From Acholeplasmatales bacterium (GTDB lineage: Bacteria > Bacillota_I > Bacilli_A > Acholeplasmatales > Anaeroplasmataceae), in the NCBI GenBank assembly GCA_900767915.1, contig CAAGAX010000015.1, positions 1-64,000 of the forward strand: a DNA stretch of 64,000 nucleotides. The letters run 5' to 3'. Positions 27,798-35,165 of this stretch are shown piece by piece. Position 1 is the first letter of the stretch; every line of letters starts with the position of its first letter. The position numbers and the translations under genes are program-made. Below the pieces are notes generated by a model. The model was not told the DNA's origin. It did no database searches and worked only from the letters and a program-made list of their open reading frames with translations.

Positions 27798-28949
27798 ATG
27801 GCAACTTTAGATTTAAATCATATTAATAAAATTTACCCTAATGGTGTTCAAGCAGTATTTGATTTTAACCTACATATTGATAATAAAGAATTTATTATTT
27901 TTGTAGGACCTTCTGGATGTGGTAAATCTACTACATTAAGAATGATTGCTGGTCTTGAAGACATTTCAAGTGGTGATTTCTATATTAACGATGTAAGAAT
28001 GAATGATGTATCACCTAAGGATCGTGGTATCGCAATGGTATTCCAAAGCTACGCACTATATCCACATATGACTGTATATGATAATATGGCATTTGGTTTA
28101 CAATTACGTCGTGTACCTAGAGAGGAAATTGCACAACGTGTTATGAAGGCAGCTAAGATTTTAGGTCTTGAGCCTTTTATTAGACGTTATCCACGTCAAT
28201 TATCAGGTGGTCAATGTCAACGTGTTGCGTTAGGACGTGCTATTGTTCGTAATGCTGATGTATTCTTACTAGATGAACCACTTTCTAACCTAGATGCTAA
28301 GCTTCGTGTTACAATGCGTGGTGAGTTAACTAAGCTTCATCGTCAATTAGGCTGTACTTCAATTTATGTAACACATGACCAAATTGAAGCAATGACAATG
28401 GCTGATAGAATTGTAGTTATGCGTGATGGTAGAATTCAACAGGTAGGTACACCAAGAGAGATTTATGATGAACCAGCTAACGTATTCGTTGGTGGATTCA
28501 TTGGTACACCTCCTATGAATTTCATTCATGGTACATTAAAGGATAATGGTACATTTATATCTTCTAAGGGAAATTATACTATTCGTATTCCTGAGGGTAA
28601 GCTAAAATATGCAAGAGAATTAGGCTATGAAAATAGAGAAATTATCTTTGGTATTCGTCCTGAAGATATTTATGATGAGCAAAATCCAGTCATGATGCAA
28701 GCATATCCTGGTTCAATTGTTGATATTACAGTTGAAATTTCTGAGCTTTTAGGTGCTGAAACTAATATTTATACATCAATTGATGGTGACCCTATTATTG
28801 CGGCTGTACCTTCTCGTGATGATTTAGCTCCAGGTCAACCATTAAAGCTTGTTATGGACTTAAATCATTGTCATTTATTTGATGCTGATACAGAAGTAAT
28901 TATTAATGAAAATACAAAACCAGTATCTCATGATGATTTAGATATTTAA
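27798..28949 (+). CDS. msmX: Multi-sugar ABC transporter ATPase (MsmX/UgpC type)
   Basis: 383 aa. ATP-binding subunit that energises carbohydrate importers. Walker A GPSGCGKST (about 37-45), Q-loop VFQSYALYPHMTV, signature LSGGQCQR (about 135-142), Walker B VFLLDEPLSNLDAKLR, and the C-terminal regulatory beta domain (about 240-383) typical of MsmX/UgpC. The start is ATG 27798 behind GGAGG; the upstream ATG 27783 is part of the RBS. No permease or binding-protein genes are beside it, as is usual for a shared MsmX-type ATPase. The codon use resembles nifJ, suggesting high expression. Confidence 0.93.
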   Translation: MATLDLNHINKIYPNGVQAVFDFNLHIDNKEFIIFVGPSGCGKSTTLRMIAGLEDISSGDFYINDVRMNDVSPKDRGIAMVFQSYALYPHMTVYDNMAFGLQLRRVPREEIAQRVMKAAKILGLEPFIRRYPRQLSGGQCQRVALGRAIVRNADVFLLDEPLSNLDAKLRVTMRGELTKLHRQLGCTSIYVTHDQIEAMTMADRIVVMRDGRIQQVGTPREIYDEPANVFVGGFIGTPPMNFIHGTLKDNGTFISSKGNYTIRIPEGKLKYARELGYENREIIFGIRPEDIYDEQNPVMMQAYPGSIVDITVEISELLGAETNIYTSIDGDPIIAAVPSRDDLAPGQPLKLVMDLNHCHLFDADTEVIINENTKPVSHDDLDI

Positions 28950-28962
28950 TAAAGATAAAATT

Positions 28963-28991
28963 CATCTCTAGTTTAGCTGGAGATGTTTTTT
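28963..28991 (+). terminator. Terminator of the ABC ATPase gene
   Basis: CATCTC...GAGATG followed by T6. Confidence 0.7.
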
Positions 28992-29015
28992 ATTCATTAA
29001 AAGAAGAGTGTTATT

Positions 29016-30008
29016 TTGAAAAAAATTGTTGTTGATTTAGATGGTAGCGATTCTAATGCTAAAAGTTTAATTAATGGTGCAATTAAAGCAATTAATGAAT
29101 TTAGTGATTTGTATTTAATTATTGTTACTAGTGATAAGTCTATTAGAAAATCAATCGATAATGACTATAATGAAAATCAAATAGAGTTTGTCTTCACATC
29201 ATCTATTATTTCTAATGATGATAATCCTATTTTGGCTTTTAAGGAAAAAAATGATTCAAGCTTAGTAAAGGGACTAGAACTGTCAAAAAATGATAATGAT
29301 GTTATAGGATTTGTAAGCTTAGGTTCAACAGGTGCGATTTTAGTTTCTAGCTATTTGATTTTAGGTAAAATTTCTAAGGTTCGTCCTTCACTTGCCTCTA
29401 CATTATTATCAAAAAGTGGAAATCCATTTTTAATTATTGATAGTGGCTCTAATATTGATTGTAGACCTGAGATGCTTAATAATTTTGCGAAAATGGGTAC
29501 TATCTTTATGGAATCAGCCTGGAACATCAGTAATCCTAGAGTAGCTCTTTTATCAAATGGTAGTGAGGAATCAAAGGGTAATGATTTAGTAAAAAAGACT
29601 AATGCAATTTTAAAAAGAACCAATCTTAATTTTATAGGTAACATAGAGCCTAATGAATGCTTAATGGATAAGGCTGATGTTATTGTATGTGATGGCTTTT
29701 CAGGAAATATGGTTTTAAAAACTATAGAAGGTACTGCTAAGGCAGTGGTTGAAGAAATAAATAAATATATTGAAAAATCAAATGATAAGAAAAGAATTTC
29801 AGATATAACTAAATCAATTTTAGAAAAATATGATTATAATACTAAGGGTGGAGGAGTTTTATTAGGAGTAAATAAGCTTGTTGTTAAAGGACATGGCGCC
29901 GGTGATTTTGAAACTATTTATAATACAATTAAAATGGTTATTGATTTAAACAATAAAAATTTAATAAAAAAGCTTAAAAATATTCTAGAAAATCAACAAA
30001 ATCACTAA
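29016..30008 (+). CDS. plsX: Phosphate acyltransferase PlsX
   Basis: 330 aa. Makes acyl-phosphate from acyl-ACP for phospholipid synthesis through PlsY. The N-terminus VVDLDGSDSN replaces the usual DAMGGD, while IGFVSLGSTGAILVSS, DSGSNIDCRPEML, CDGFSGNMVLKTIEG and the C-terminal GGGVLLGVNKLVVKGHGAGD are well conserved. The start is TTG 29016; AAGAAGAG precedes it and no ATG is close. It is followed 61 bases later by a FakA-type middle domain gene, which also relates to acyl-phosphate. Confidence 0.9.
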   Translation: MKKIVVDLDGSDSNAKSLINGAIKAINEFSDLYLIIVTSDKSIRKSIDNDYNENQIEFVFTSSIISNDDNPILAFKEKNDSSLVKGLELSKNDNDVIGFVSLGSTGAILVSSYLILGKISKVRPSLASTLLSKSGNPFLIIDSGSNIDCRPEMLNNFAKMGTIFMESAWNISNPRVALLSNGSEESKGNDLVKKTNAILKRTNLNFIGNIEPNECLMDKADVIVCDGFSGNMVLKTIEGTAKAVVEEINKYIEKSNDKKRISDITKSILEKYDYNTKGGGVLLGVNKLVVKGHGAGDFETIYNTIKMVIDLNNKNLIKKLKNILENQQNH

Positions 30009-30069
30009 ATAAGATTAATATTTACTTTTTAATATACTTAGTATATAATATTTTAAAAGGAGGAGTATA

Positions 30070-30321
30070 ATGTTAAAATATGTATTTGACACACAGCTAT
30101 TAATTGCTGGAGAAAATTTAAGTGAGGATGATATTATTGATTACATTACTGCTAATATTGAAGGGGATTGTTTATTAGCTGTAGGTGATGAGGATTTAAT
30201 AAAGATTCATTTTCACACTAATACACCATGGAAGGTATTAGAATATGCCTCAACTCTTGGTGAAATTTATGATGTTGTTGTTGAAAATATGGACCGTCAA
30301 GAACGCGGATTAAAGGGATAG
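30070..30321 (+). CDS. Stand-alone FakA (YloV) middle-domain protein
   Basis: 83 aa. The stretch DCLLAVGDEDLIKIHFHTNTPW followed by KVLEYASTLGEIYDVVVENM corresponds to the middle domain of fatty acid kinase FakA/DAK-family proteins (family pattern VVVGDEDLVKVHVHTxxPGxVLEYA). It lacks the N-terminal nucleotide-binding and C-terminal FakB-binding domains. The paired histidines (HFH) that help bind zinc in FakA remain; the upstream family cysteine seems to be Asp (VFDTQLL). Strong RBS AGGAGG. Downstream of plsX, whose product acyl-phosphate is also the FakA product, so a role in acyl-phosphate metabolism is a reasonable inference. Confidence 0.75.
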   Translation: MLKYVFDTQLLIAGENLSEDDIIDYITANIEGDCLLAVGDEDLIKIHFHTNTPWKVLEYASTLGEIYDVVVENMDRQERGLKG

Positions 30322-30328
30322 AACGATT

Positions 30329-30358
30329 GACCATCAGTAAAACTGATGGTCTTTTTTT
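30329..30358 (+). terminator. Terminator of the plsX/FakA-like operon
   Basis: GACCATCAGT-AAA-ACTGATGGTC followed by T7. Confidence 0.9.
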
Positions 30359-30423
30359 ACCTCGAATTACCTATTTTTATAAATTTAGTTATTATTGTAT
30401 GTTTTTTTAATTTTGCTTCAAAA

Positions 30424-30452
30424 TTGACAAAAAAATGTTCTTATGATATAAT
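30424..30452 (+). promoter_or_regulatory. Perfect consensus promoter without an intact gene
   Basis: TTGACA (30424-30429), exactly 17 bases, TATAAT (30447-30452), with TGA giving an extended -10 as well. It points into 30460-30560, which only holds a short coding remnant. Confidence 0.7.
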
Positions 30453-30479
30453 TTTTTTAAAAGAATAAAGAGAATTGTG

Positions 30480-30562
30480 AAGAATTTTAAACTATAGAAT
30501 GCTTGAAAAATGAAAATCCAGATGTGATTTTTGATTTTCTAACAAAATCATTAAATAAATAA
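30480..30562 (+). pseudogene. Remnant of a small gene behind the consensus promoter
   Basis: One frame reads EF, a stop, then TIECLKNENPDVIFDFLTK and SLNK before a TAA. Codon choice looks coding, but there is no start codon with RBS. Alternatively the region is a small RNA. The remainder, 30563-30840, is AT-rich with nothing I recognise. Confidence 0.35.
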
Positions 30563-30849
30563 TATATATTTTAATATTTAAATGACTTAGTTTATAATAA
30601 AACTCAATTTTCATATTTTTTTTTGATATTGATAAATTAAAAAAAATAAATGATACCTATGGTCCTTCATTTAGATTATATTCTTAAAAATTACTTTATT
30701 GATTAAATCGCGATAAATAATTTTTAATTAAGCTTAAAATTAAGCAAGCTTGTTATATTTATTTATATTAATGATTGTAAAAGCTAGAGTATAATCTTAT
30801 GAAAAAAATATAATACTATCAATATTTTTAAATGTTTAGTGCTTTATTC

Positions 30850-30855
30850 TATAAT
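30850..30855 (+). promoter_or_regulatory. -10 box of the fluoride riboswitch transcript
   Basis: TATAAT about 20 bases before the aptamer. The -35 at the right spacing is weak (TTTAAA). Confidence 0.5.
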
Positions 30856-30875
30856 AGAGATGTTGAATATTAATC

Positions 30876-30957
30876 GGGAATGATGTCTCCCTTGTTTTAC
30901 AAAACCGCTTTAATGCTAATGACGTCTATGGTTTATGCCATAGGTGTCTTTTTTTTT
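30876..30957 (+). ncRNA. Fluoride riboswitch (crcB motif) with terminator
   Basis: The aptamer reads GGGAATGATGTCTCCC, then AACCGC near 30903-30908, then GCTAATGACGTCTATGG. These are the conserved blocks of the fluoride riboswitch in order. GATGTC in the first loop can pair with GACGTC (one G-U) to form the known pseudoknot. GACGTCTATGG also pairs with CCATAGGTGTC (two G-U) to form a terminator ending in T8. So fluoride binding should hold GACGTC in the pseudoknot, block the terminator and switch the antiporter on. Confidence 0.87.
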
Positions 30958-30973
30958 GAATGGAGGAATTGAT

Positions 30974-32161
30974 TTGTTTTTAAGTTTATTTATTATTTTA
31001 ATTTTTGGAGTATTAGGAGGATTATTATTTGAAAGGATAAAATTACCAAAGCTAATATGGTATATCATATTAGGTATTTTAATAAGCCCATCAGTTTTTA
31101 ATATTATTGATAAAGATATTTTAAATATATCAAGCTATTTAAGACAAATAGCTCTAATTATAATTTTAACAAGATCTGGTTTATCATTAGATATCAATGG
31201 CTTAAAGAAAATTGGTAGGCCGGCAATATTAATGTGCTTTATTCCCGCTACATTTGAAATAATAGGAATAACTATATTTGGACCTATTATTTTAAATATT
31301 TCAATATTTGAATCATTACTATTAGGAAGTGTTTTAGCTGCAGTTTCTCCAGCTATTGTAGCACCAAGAATGATTAATTTTATTGAAAACAATTATGGAG
31401 AAAAAAATCATGTACCAGAGCTTGTTTTAGCTGGAGCTAGCTGTGATGATATTTATGTCATTGTTTTATTTTATTCCTTTAAAAATTTAGTAGCTACTAA
31501 TAATATAAATTATATCTCTATTTTACAAATACCCATTAGTATTGTTTTAGGAGTATTATTAGGCTTTATAGTTGGTTTAATTTTAATATTAACAATGAAG
31601 TTACTAAAGCTTAATAAAATTATTAATGTCATTATTATTTTAGGTGCTTCCTTTGGAATGGTTTCACTTGAAAATATACTTAAGCCTTATTTTTCAATTT
31701 CATCTTTATTAGGAATAATTGTAATGGCTATATTGATTGCTTATAAAAGACATAATGATTCTATAGAAATTAAAAAAAGCTATAATGCCCTATGGCAAGT
31801 ATTTGAAATATTATTATTTGTCTTAGTAGGTGCTTCAATTGATATAAAATATGCCTTTTCTATACAAGGATTATTATTAATAGGAGTAGTATTTATTGGC
31901 TTGATATTTAGAAGTATAGGTGTTATATTATCTTTAATATTTACAAATTATTCTAAGAAAGAAAAAATATTTATAATTATTTCTTATTTACCTAAAGCAA
32001 CAGTACAAGCCTCTATTGGAGGTATAGCATTAATGGAAGGATTGTCATGTGGAACTATAATTTTAACTGCTGCGGTTATTTCTATATTAATAACTGCACC
32101 TCTTGGAGCTATATTAATAGATAATTTATATAAAAAATTATTGGAGAAGGAATATGATTAA
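30974..32161 (+). CDS. Cation/proton antiporter (CPA family), fluoride-controlled
   Basis: 395 aa with about 11-12 membrane helices of the Na+/H+ exchanger fold. Typical stretches are LPKLIWYIILGILISP, ILTRSGLSLDINGLK and SLLLGSVLAAVSPAIVAP, plus the ion-site region LVLAGASCDDIYVIVLF with paired acidic residues and LFVLVGASIDI. The start is TTG 30974, which has GGAGG 7 bases before it; earlier in-frame GTG/TTG codons lie inside the riboswitch terminator. CPA antiporters are a known class behind fluoride riboswitches besides CrcB and ClC-F. Here it probably helps cells survive fluoride by ion or pH homeostasis. Overlaps the next gene by 8 bases. Confidence 0.88.
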   Translation: MFLSLFIILIFGVLGGLLFERIKLPKLIWYIILGILISPSVFNIIDKDILNISSYLRQIALIIILTRSGLSLDINGLKKIGRPAILMCFIPATFEIIGITIFGPIILNISIFESLLLGSVLAAVSPAIVAPRMINFIENNYGEKNHVPELVLAGASCDDIYVIVLFYSFKNLVATNNINYISILQIPISIVLGVLLGFIVGLILILTMKLLKLNKIINVIIILGASFGMVSLENILKPYFSISSLLGIIVMAILIAYKRHNDSIEIKKSYNALWQVFEILLFVLVGASIDIKYAFSIQGLLLIGVVFIGLIFRSIGVILSLIFTNYSKKEKIFIIISYLPKATVQASIGGIALMEGLSCGTIILTAAVISILITAPLGAILIDNLYKKLLEKEYD

Positions 32162-32726
32162 AAGATATAATGATGAATATTTTTTAGGAGTTAGAAATAT
32201 TACATATAATTACTGGTCTGATGAAGTAGAAATGGATTTAGAGCTAAAGTCCTTTATATATACATTTTTAGTTAAATATTATTTATCTAATTATGATTAT
32301 TCATATGTTTCTATAGAAGATAACATTAATGCTTTTTTACTTGCATCACTTAAAAATGATTCAAATAATTCTTTTGAATATTTTAATAATGGCATAAAAA
32401 AATTAAATGATAAGAATAAGAGATTAGCTTTAGAATACCTTAATTATTTAGAATTCAATCATAATAAAGTATTATCATTTATGAATAATAATGATATATA
32501 TTTAGCTTTAATTGCGAGTATTAAGCATCATAAGGGCTACGAATTAATCGAAAATTTAATTGATATTGGTAGAAAAAATAAAAATGATTATTTGTATTTA
32601 TGGACTGATGAAACATGTAATTATGAATACTATAATAGAATTGGCTTTGAAAAGGTATTAGAATATGATGTGAATTTATATAATAAAAAAATTAAAACAT
32701 TCATTTATAGATTAAAAGTAAAGTAA
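32154..32726 (+). CDS. GNAT-like acetyltransferase
   Basis: 190 aa. The C-terminal half has the GNAT ending: LYLWTDETCNYEYYNRIGFEKVLEYDV (about 147-173), the pattern of strand, helix and RIGF typical where the acetyl-CoA fold closes. The N-terminal part is helical and divergent; a clear Q/RxxGxG/A loop is not obvious, so activity is uncertain. It starts within the antiporter gene behind GGAGAAGGA, so it should also be induced by fluoride. Its substrate and any part in fluoride stress are unknown. Confidence 0.65.
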   Translation: MIKRYNDEYFLGVRNITYNYWSDEVEMDLELKSFIYTFLVKYYLSNYDYSYVSIEDNINAFLLASLKNDSNNSFEYFNNGIKKLNDKNKRLALEYLNYLEFNHNKVLSFMNNNDIYLALIASIKHHKGYELIENLIDIGRKNKNDYLYLWTDETCNYEYYNRIGFEKVLEYDVNLYNKKIKTFIYRLKVK

Positions 32727-32729
32727 TTA

Positions 32730-32768
32730 ATAGTGTCATTTTTGATTATTTATTTATATTGACACTAT
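32730..32768. repeat. Inverted repeat enclosing the tcdA -35 box
   Basis: TAGTGTCA (32731-32738) and TGACACTA (32760-32767) are perfect complements. The right arm overlaps the -35 of the tcdA promoter. It may be a weak terminator of the preceding operon or an operator. Confidence 0.5.
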
Positions 32769-32787
32769 ATAAAAAAATAGTTATAAT
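32759..32787 (+). promoter_or_regulatory. Consensus promoter of tcdA
   Basis: TTGACA (32759-32764), 17 bases, TATAAT (32782-32787). Confidence 0.85.
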
Positions 32788-32817
32788 AACTTGAATTTGT
32801 AAAAAGTGAGTGATAAA

Positions 32818-33567
32818 ATGTTAAATCAATTTTCAAGAACACAATTAATATATGGAAAAGAAGCTATGGAAAAGCTAAAGAATAGCAAAGTTGCAGTATT
32901 TGGTGTTGGTGGTGTTGGAGGATACGTTGTCGAAGCATTAGCTCGTAGTGGTGTTGGAGCTTTTGATTTAATTGATGATGATAAGATTTGCTTAACTAAT
33001 ATTAATAGACAAATAATAGCTACAATAGATACAATAGGAAAATATAAAGTTGATGTTTTAAAGGATCGTATTCTTTCTATAAATCCTTTATGCAAGGTTG
33101 AAACATATAAATGCTTTTTCTTACCTTCTAATCAAGACGAATTTGATTTTACGAAATATGATTATGTTGTTGATGCAATTGATACTGTTTCAGCTAAAAT
33201 AGCTCTAGTTTTAAAAGCTCAAAAAGAAAAAACACCCATCATTTCAAGTATGGGAGCAGGAAATAAAATAGATCCACAAGCATTTAAGGTTACAGATATT
33301 TATAAAACTAGTATTGATCCATTAGCTAGAGTTATGAGATATGAGCTTAAAAAAAGAAGAGTAAAAAAGCTTAAGGTTGTTTATTCTACAGAATATCCAT
33401 TAAAGCCACTTGAGGATATGTCAATTAGCTGTAGAAATCATTGTGTATGTCCACCTGATACTCGTAAATGTACTGTTAGAAGAGATATACCAGGATCTAA
33501 TGCGTTTGTACCGGCATCTTGTGGTTTATTGATTGCGTCTGAGGTAATTAAGGATTTAATAAAATAA
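32818..33567 (+). CDS. tcdA: tRNA threonylcarbamoyladenosine dehydratase
   Basis: 249 aa, E1-like/ThiF fold. It cyclises t6A37 of ANN-decoding tRNAs to ct6A with ATP. Family marks: FSRTQLIYGKEAMEKL, the nucleotide loop VAVFGVGGVGGYVVEALARSG (GxGxxG), DDDKICLTNINRQ, VVDAIDTVSAK, and a C-terminal SCRNHCVCPP/CTVRRDIPGS region. ATG 32818 is preferred over the GTG at 32806, which lies in the RBS (GTGAG). Own consensus promoter and terminator. Confidence 0.92.
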   Translation: MLNQFSRTQLIYGKEAMEKLKNSKVAVFGVGGVGGYVVEALARSGVGAFDLIDDDKICLTNINRQIIATIDTIGKYKVDVLKDRILSINPLCKVETYKCFFLPSNQDEFDFTKYDYVVDAIDTVSAKIALVLKAQKEKTPIISSMGAGNKIDPQAFKVTDIYKTSIDPLARVMRYELKKRRVKKLKVVYSTEYPLKPLEDMSISCRNHCVCPPDTRKCTVRRDIPGSNAFVPASCGLLIASEVIKDLIK

Positions 33568-33609
33568 TTAATTGAATTGATAATAATAAATTTGATTTAA
33601 AATTTTTTA

Positions 33610-33637
33610 AGGAGGGAATTTTCTCTCCTATTTTTTT
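33610..33637 (+). terminator. Terminator of tcdA
   Basis: AGGAGGGA-ATTT-TCTCTCCT followed by ATTTTTTT. Confidence 0.8.
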
Positions 33638-33750
33638 ATTATTTAATTTCGTAGTGATGTGTTATTTTTCCTCATTATAGTGGTAATTTATTGAATAGAA
33701 TCCAAAGAAAAGCACCAAATATTAAGTGAGCTTTAATTTTTTAAAATATA

Positions 33751-33777
33751 TTTGCAACTCAGTTGCAAATTTGCAAA
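33751..33777 (+). promoter_or_regulatory. Fur-family operator overlapping the -35 box
   Basis: TTTGCAAC-TCA-GTTGCAAA (33751-33769) is a perfect 8-3-8 inverted repeat, and a third TTTGCAAA half follows at 33770-33777. The promoter is TTGCAA (33763-33768), 17 bases, TAGAAT (33786-33791) with an extended TGC. A protein bound here would cover the -35, so the site fits autorepression by the regulator encoded just downstream. Confidence 0.65.
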
Positions 33778-33822
33778 AAATATGCTAGAATATCATGGAT
33801 TTTTAAAAGGAGCATGATTTAT

Positions 33823-34200
33823 ATGTATAAAACAGATCACAAAAAGGAATTAATTTCAGTTTTTGAGAATAATAAGGATAGAACATTTTCAGCTGTTGAC
33901 TTAGTAGAAGAATTTAAAGAAAAAATGAATAAAACAACTATTTATAGACAATTAAAATCATTAGAGGACAACAGTACAATAAGAAGGGTTTATAATCCTA
34001 AGACAGAAGGATATGAGTATCAATATTCTAATGGATGTAATAGTCATCTTCATTTGAAATGTAAAAAATGTGGTAAAGTTATTCATTTAAGCTGTAAGGA
34101 TGCTGAAATATTTATAAATCACATATATGAAGCTCATGGCTTTAAAATTGATAATTTATCAACTACTATATTTGGTATATGTAAGGAGTGTGTAAAATGA
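33823..34200 (+). CDS. Fur-family metalloregulator (Zur/PerR-like)
   Basis: 125 aa. Winged-helix DNA-binding domain (about 1-75) with TFSAVDLVEEFKEKMNKTTIYRQLKSLE, then the dimerisation domain with HLHLKCKKCGKVIHL and the second CxxC at the C-terminus (GICKECVK), which form the structural zinc site. I start at ATG 33823 because AAAAGGAG lies about 10 bases before; earlier codons lie in the operator and promoter. Which metal it senses cannot be read directly. It overlaps the putative metal exporter by 4 bases, pointing to control of heavy-metal or zinc/manganese homeostasis. Confidence 0.9.
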   Translation: MYKTDHKKELISVFENNKDRTFSAVDLVEEFKEKMNKTTIYRQLKSLEDNSTIRRVYNPKTEGYEYQYSNGCNSHLHLKCKKCGKVIHLSCKDAEIFINHIYEAHGFKIDNLSTTIFGICKECVK

Positions 34201-35051
34201 TAGACACATTATTAGATGCATTAATAGATTCATTAAAGGTTTTTGGATTTGCGTTAATTTTATATATAATATTTTCATTTGTAGAAGAAAAAATAACAAT
34301 TCTATTAGAAAAGCATAAAAAAGCTTCTCCTGTTTTAGGTTCATTATGTGGATTAATTCCTCAATGTGGTACAAGTGTAGTAGCATCTGATTTATATTTA
34401 AAAAATCATATTAGTATGGGAACCTTAGTAGCTGTATTTTTTTCTTGTTCAGATGAAGCTTTACCTATTTTATTATCTGATCATACAAAAGCTTTATCAG
34501 TTATTCCTTTATTATTAATAAAGCTAATAGTAGGCTTTTTATTAGGATATTTTGTAGATTTATTTATAAAAAGAGATTTAAAGGAAGAACCAATTACATT
34601 AGAACACATAGGATGCTGCCATCATCATATTGATAATGATGATAATAAGCTTAAAGAGCATTTAATTCATCCTTTGATTCATTCTTTAAAAATCTTTTTA
34701 TATGTATTAGTAGTAAATTCTGTTTTTGGATTAATAATATATTATATTGGTGGAGAGGATGTATTAGCTTCCTTTTTATTACAAAATAAATATTTAACTC
34801 CTTTATTTTCTACTATTATAGGAATTATTCCTAATTGTGCATCATCAGTATTAGTTTCAGAATTATATTTATTAAATGGTATTCCTTTTGCAGCGTTAGT
34901 ATCTGGATTATGTATGAATGCTGGATTAGGCTTTGTCTATTTATTAAAAAATAAAAAGAATTTTAAGGATGTATTAATAATGTTTAGTATATTATTTATT
35001 TCATCCTTAGTAACTGGTTATATAATTATGGGAATAATGAATTTATTTTAA
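34197..35051 (+). CDS. Putative heavy-metal exporter, ArsP_2-type permease
   Basis: 284 aa, 8-10 membrane helices in two inverted-looking halves: GSLCGLIPQCGTSVVASDLYL (about 48-68) in the first half is echoed by TIIGIIPNCASSVLVSELYLLNG in the second. The two halves are joined by a cytoplasmic loop with GCCHHHIDNDD (about 138-148), a likely metal-binding site. This pattern matches the putative 10-TM heavy-metal exporter family. ATG 34197 overlaps the regulator stop (ATGA) and has AAGGAG in front. Co-transcription with the Fur-family regulator suggests metal-dependent expression; the exported metal is unknown. Confidence 0.75.
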   Translation: MIDTLLDALIDSLKVFGFALILYIIFSFVEEKITILLEKHKKASPVLGSLCGLIPQCGTSVVASDLYLKNHISMGTLVAVFFSCSDEALPILLSDHTKALSVIPLLLIKLIVGFLLGYFVDLFIKRDLKEEPITLEHIGCCHHHIDNDDNKLKEHLIHPLIHSLKIFLYVLVVNSVFGLIIYYIGGEDVLASFLLQNKYLTPLFSTIIGIIPNCASSVLVSELYLLNGIPFAALVSGLCMNAGLGFVYLLKNKKNFKDVLIMFSILFISSLVTGYIIMGIMNLF

Positions 35052-35059
35052 AATAAATT

Positions 35060-35088
35060 ATTGAATATAATTATTATTTATGCTATTA
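35060..35088 (+). promoter_or_regulatory. Promoter of the MATE leader
   Basis: TTGAAT, 17 bases, TATTAT, directly after the exporter gene. The predicted transcript starts near 35097, some 70 bases before the MATE start codon. Confidence 0.55.
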
Positions 35089-35102
35089 TTTTGCTGTCAT
35101 TA

Positions 35103-35155
35103 AGGCTATAGATTTTACTGTTTCTGAGAAAAACAGTGTCTATAGCCTTTTTTTT
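35103..35155 (+). ncRNA. Leader terminator before the MATE gene (candidate riboswitch)
   Basis: GGCTATAGA pairs with TCTATAGCC, enclosing a second stem ACTGTTT/AAACAGT, and T8 follows. The RBS GGAGG starts immediately after the T run, so the hairpin can only stop transcription of the MATE gene itself. This arrangement means regulated read-through. MATE (mepA) genes behind a terminator are the hallmark of the guanidine-IV riboswitch, but I cannot match the aptamer from memory. Confidence 0.6.
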
Positions 35156-35165
35156 GGAGGACTTT

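Noticed and set aside
30944..30973. GTG/TTG starts for the antiporter inside the riboswitch terminator
   Set aside because: The only RBS (GGAGG) fits TTG 30974; the earlier codons are within the hairpin and T run.
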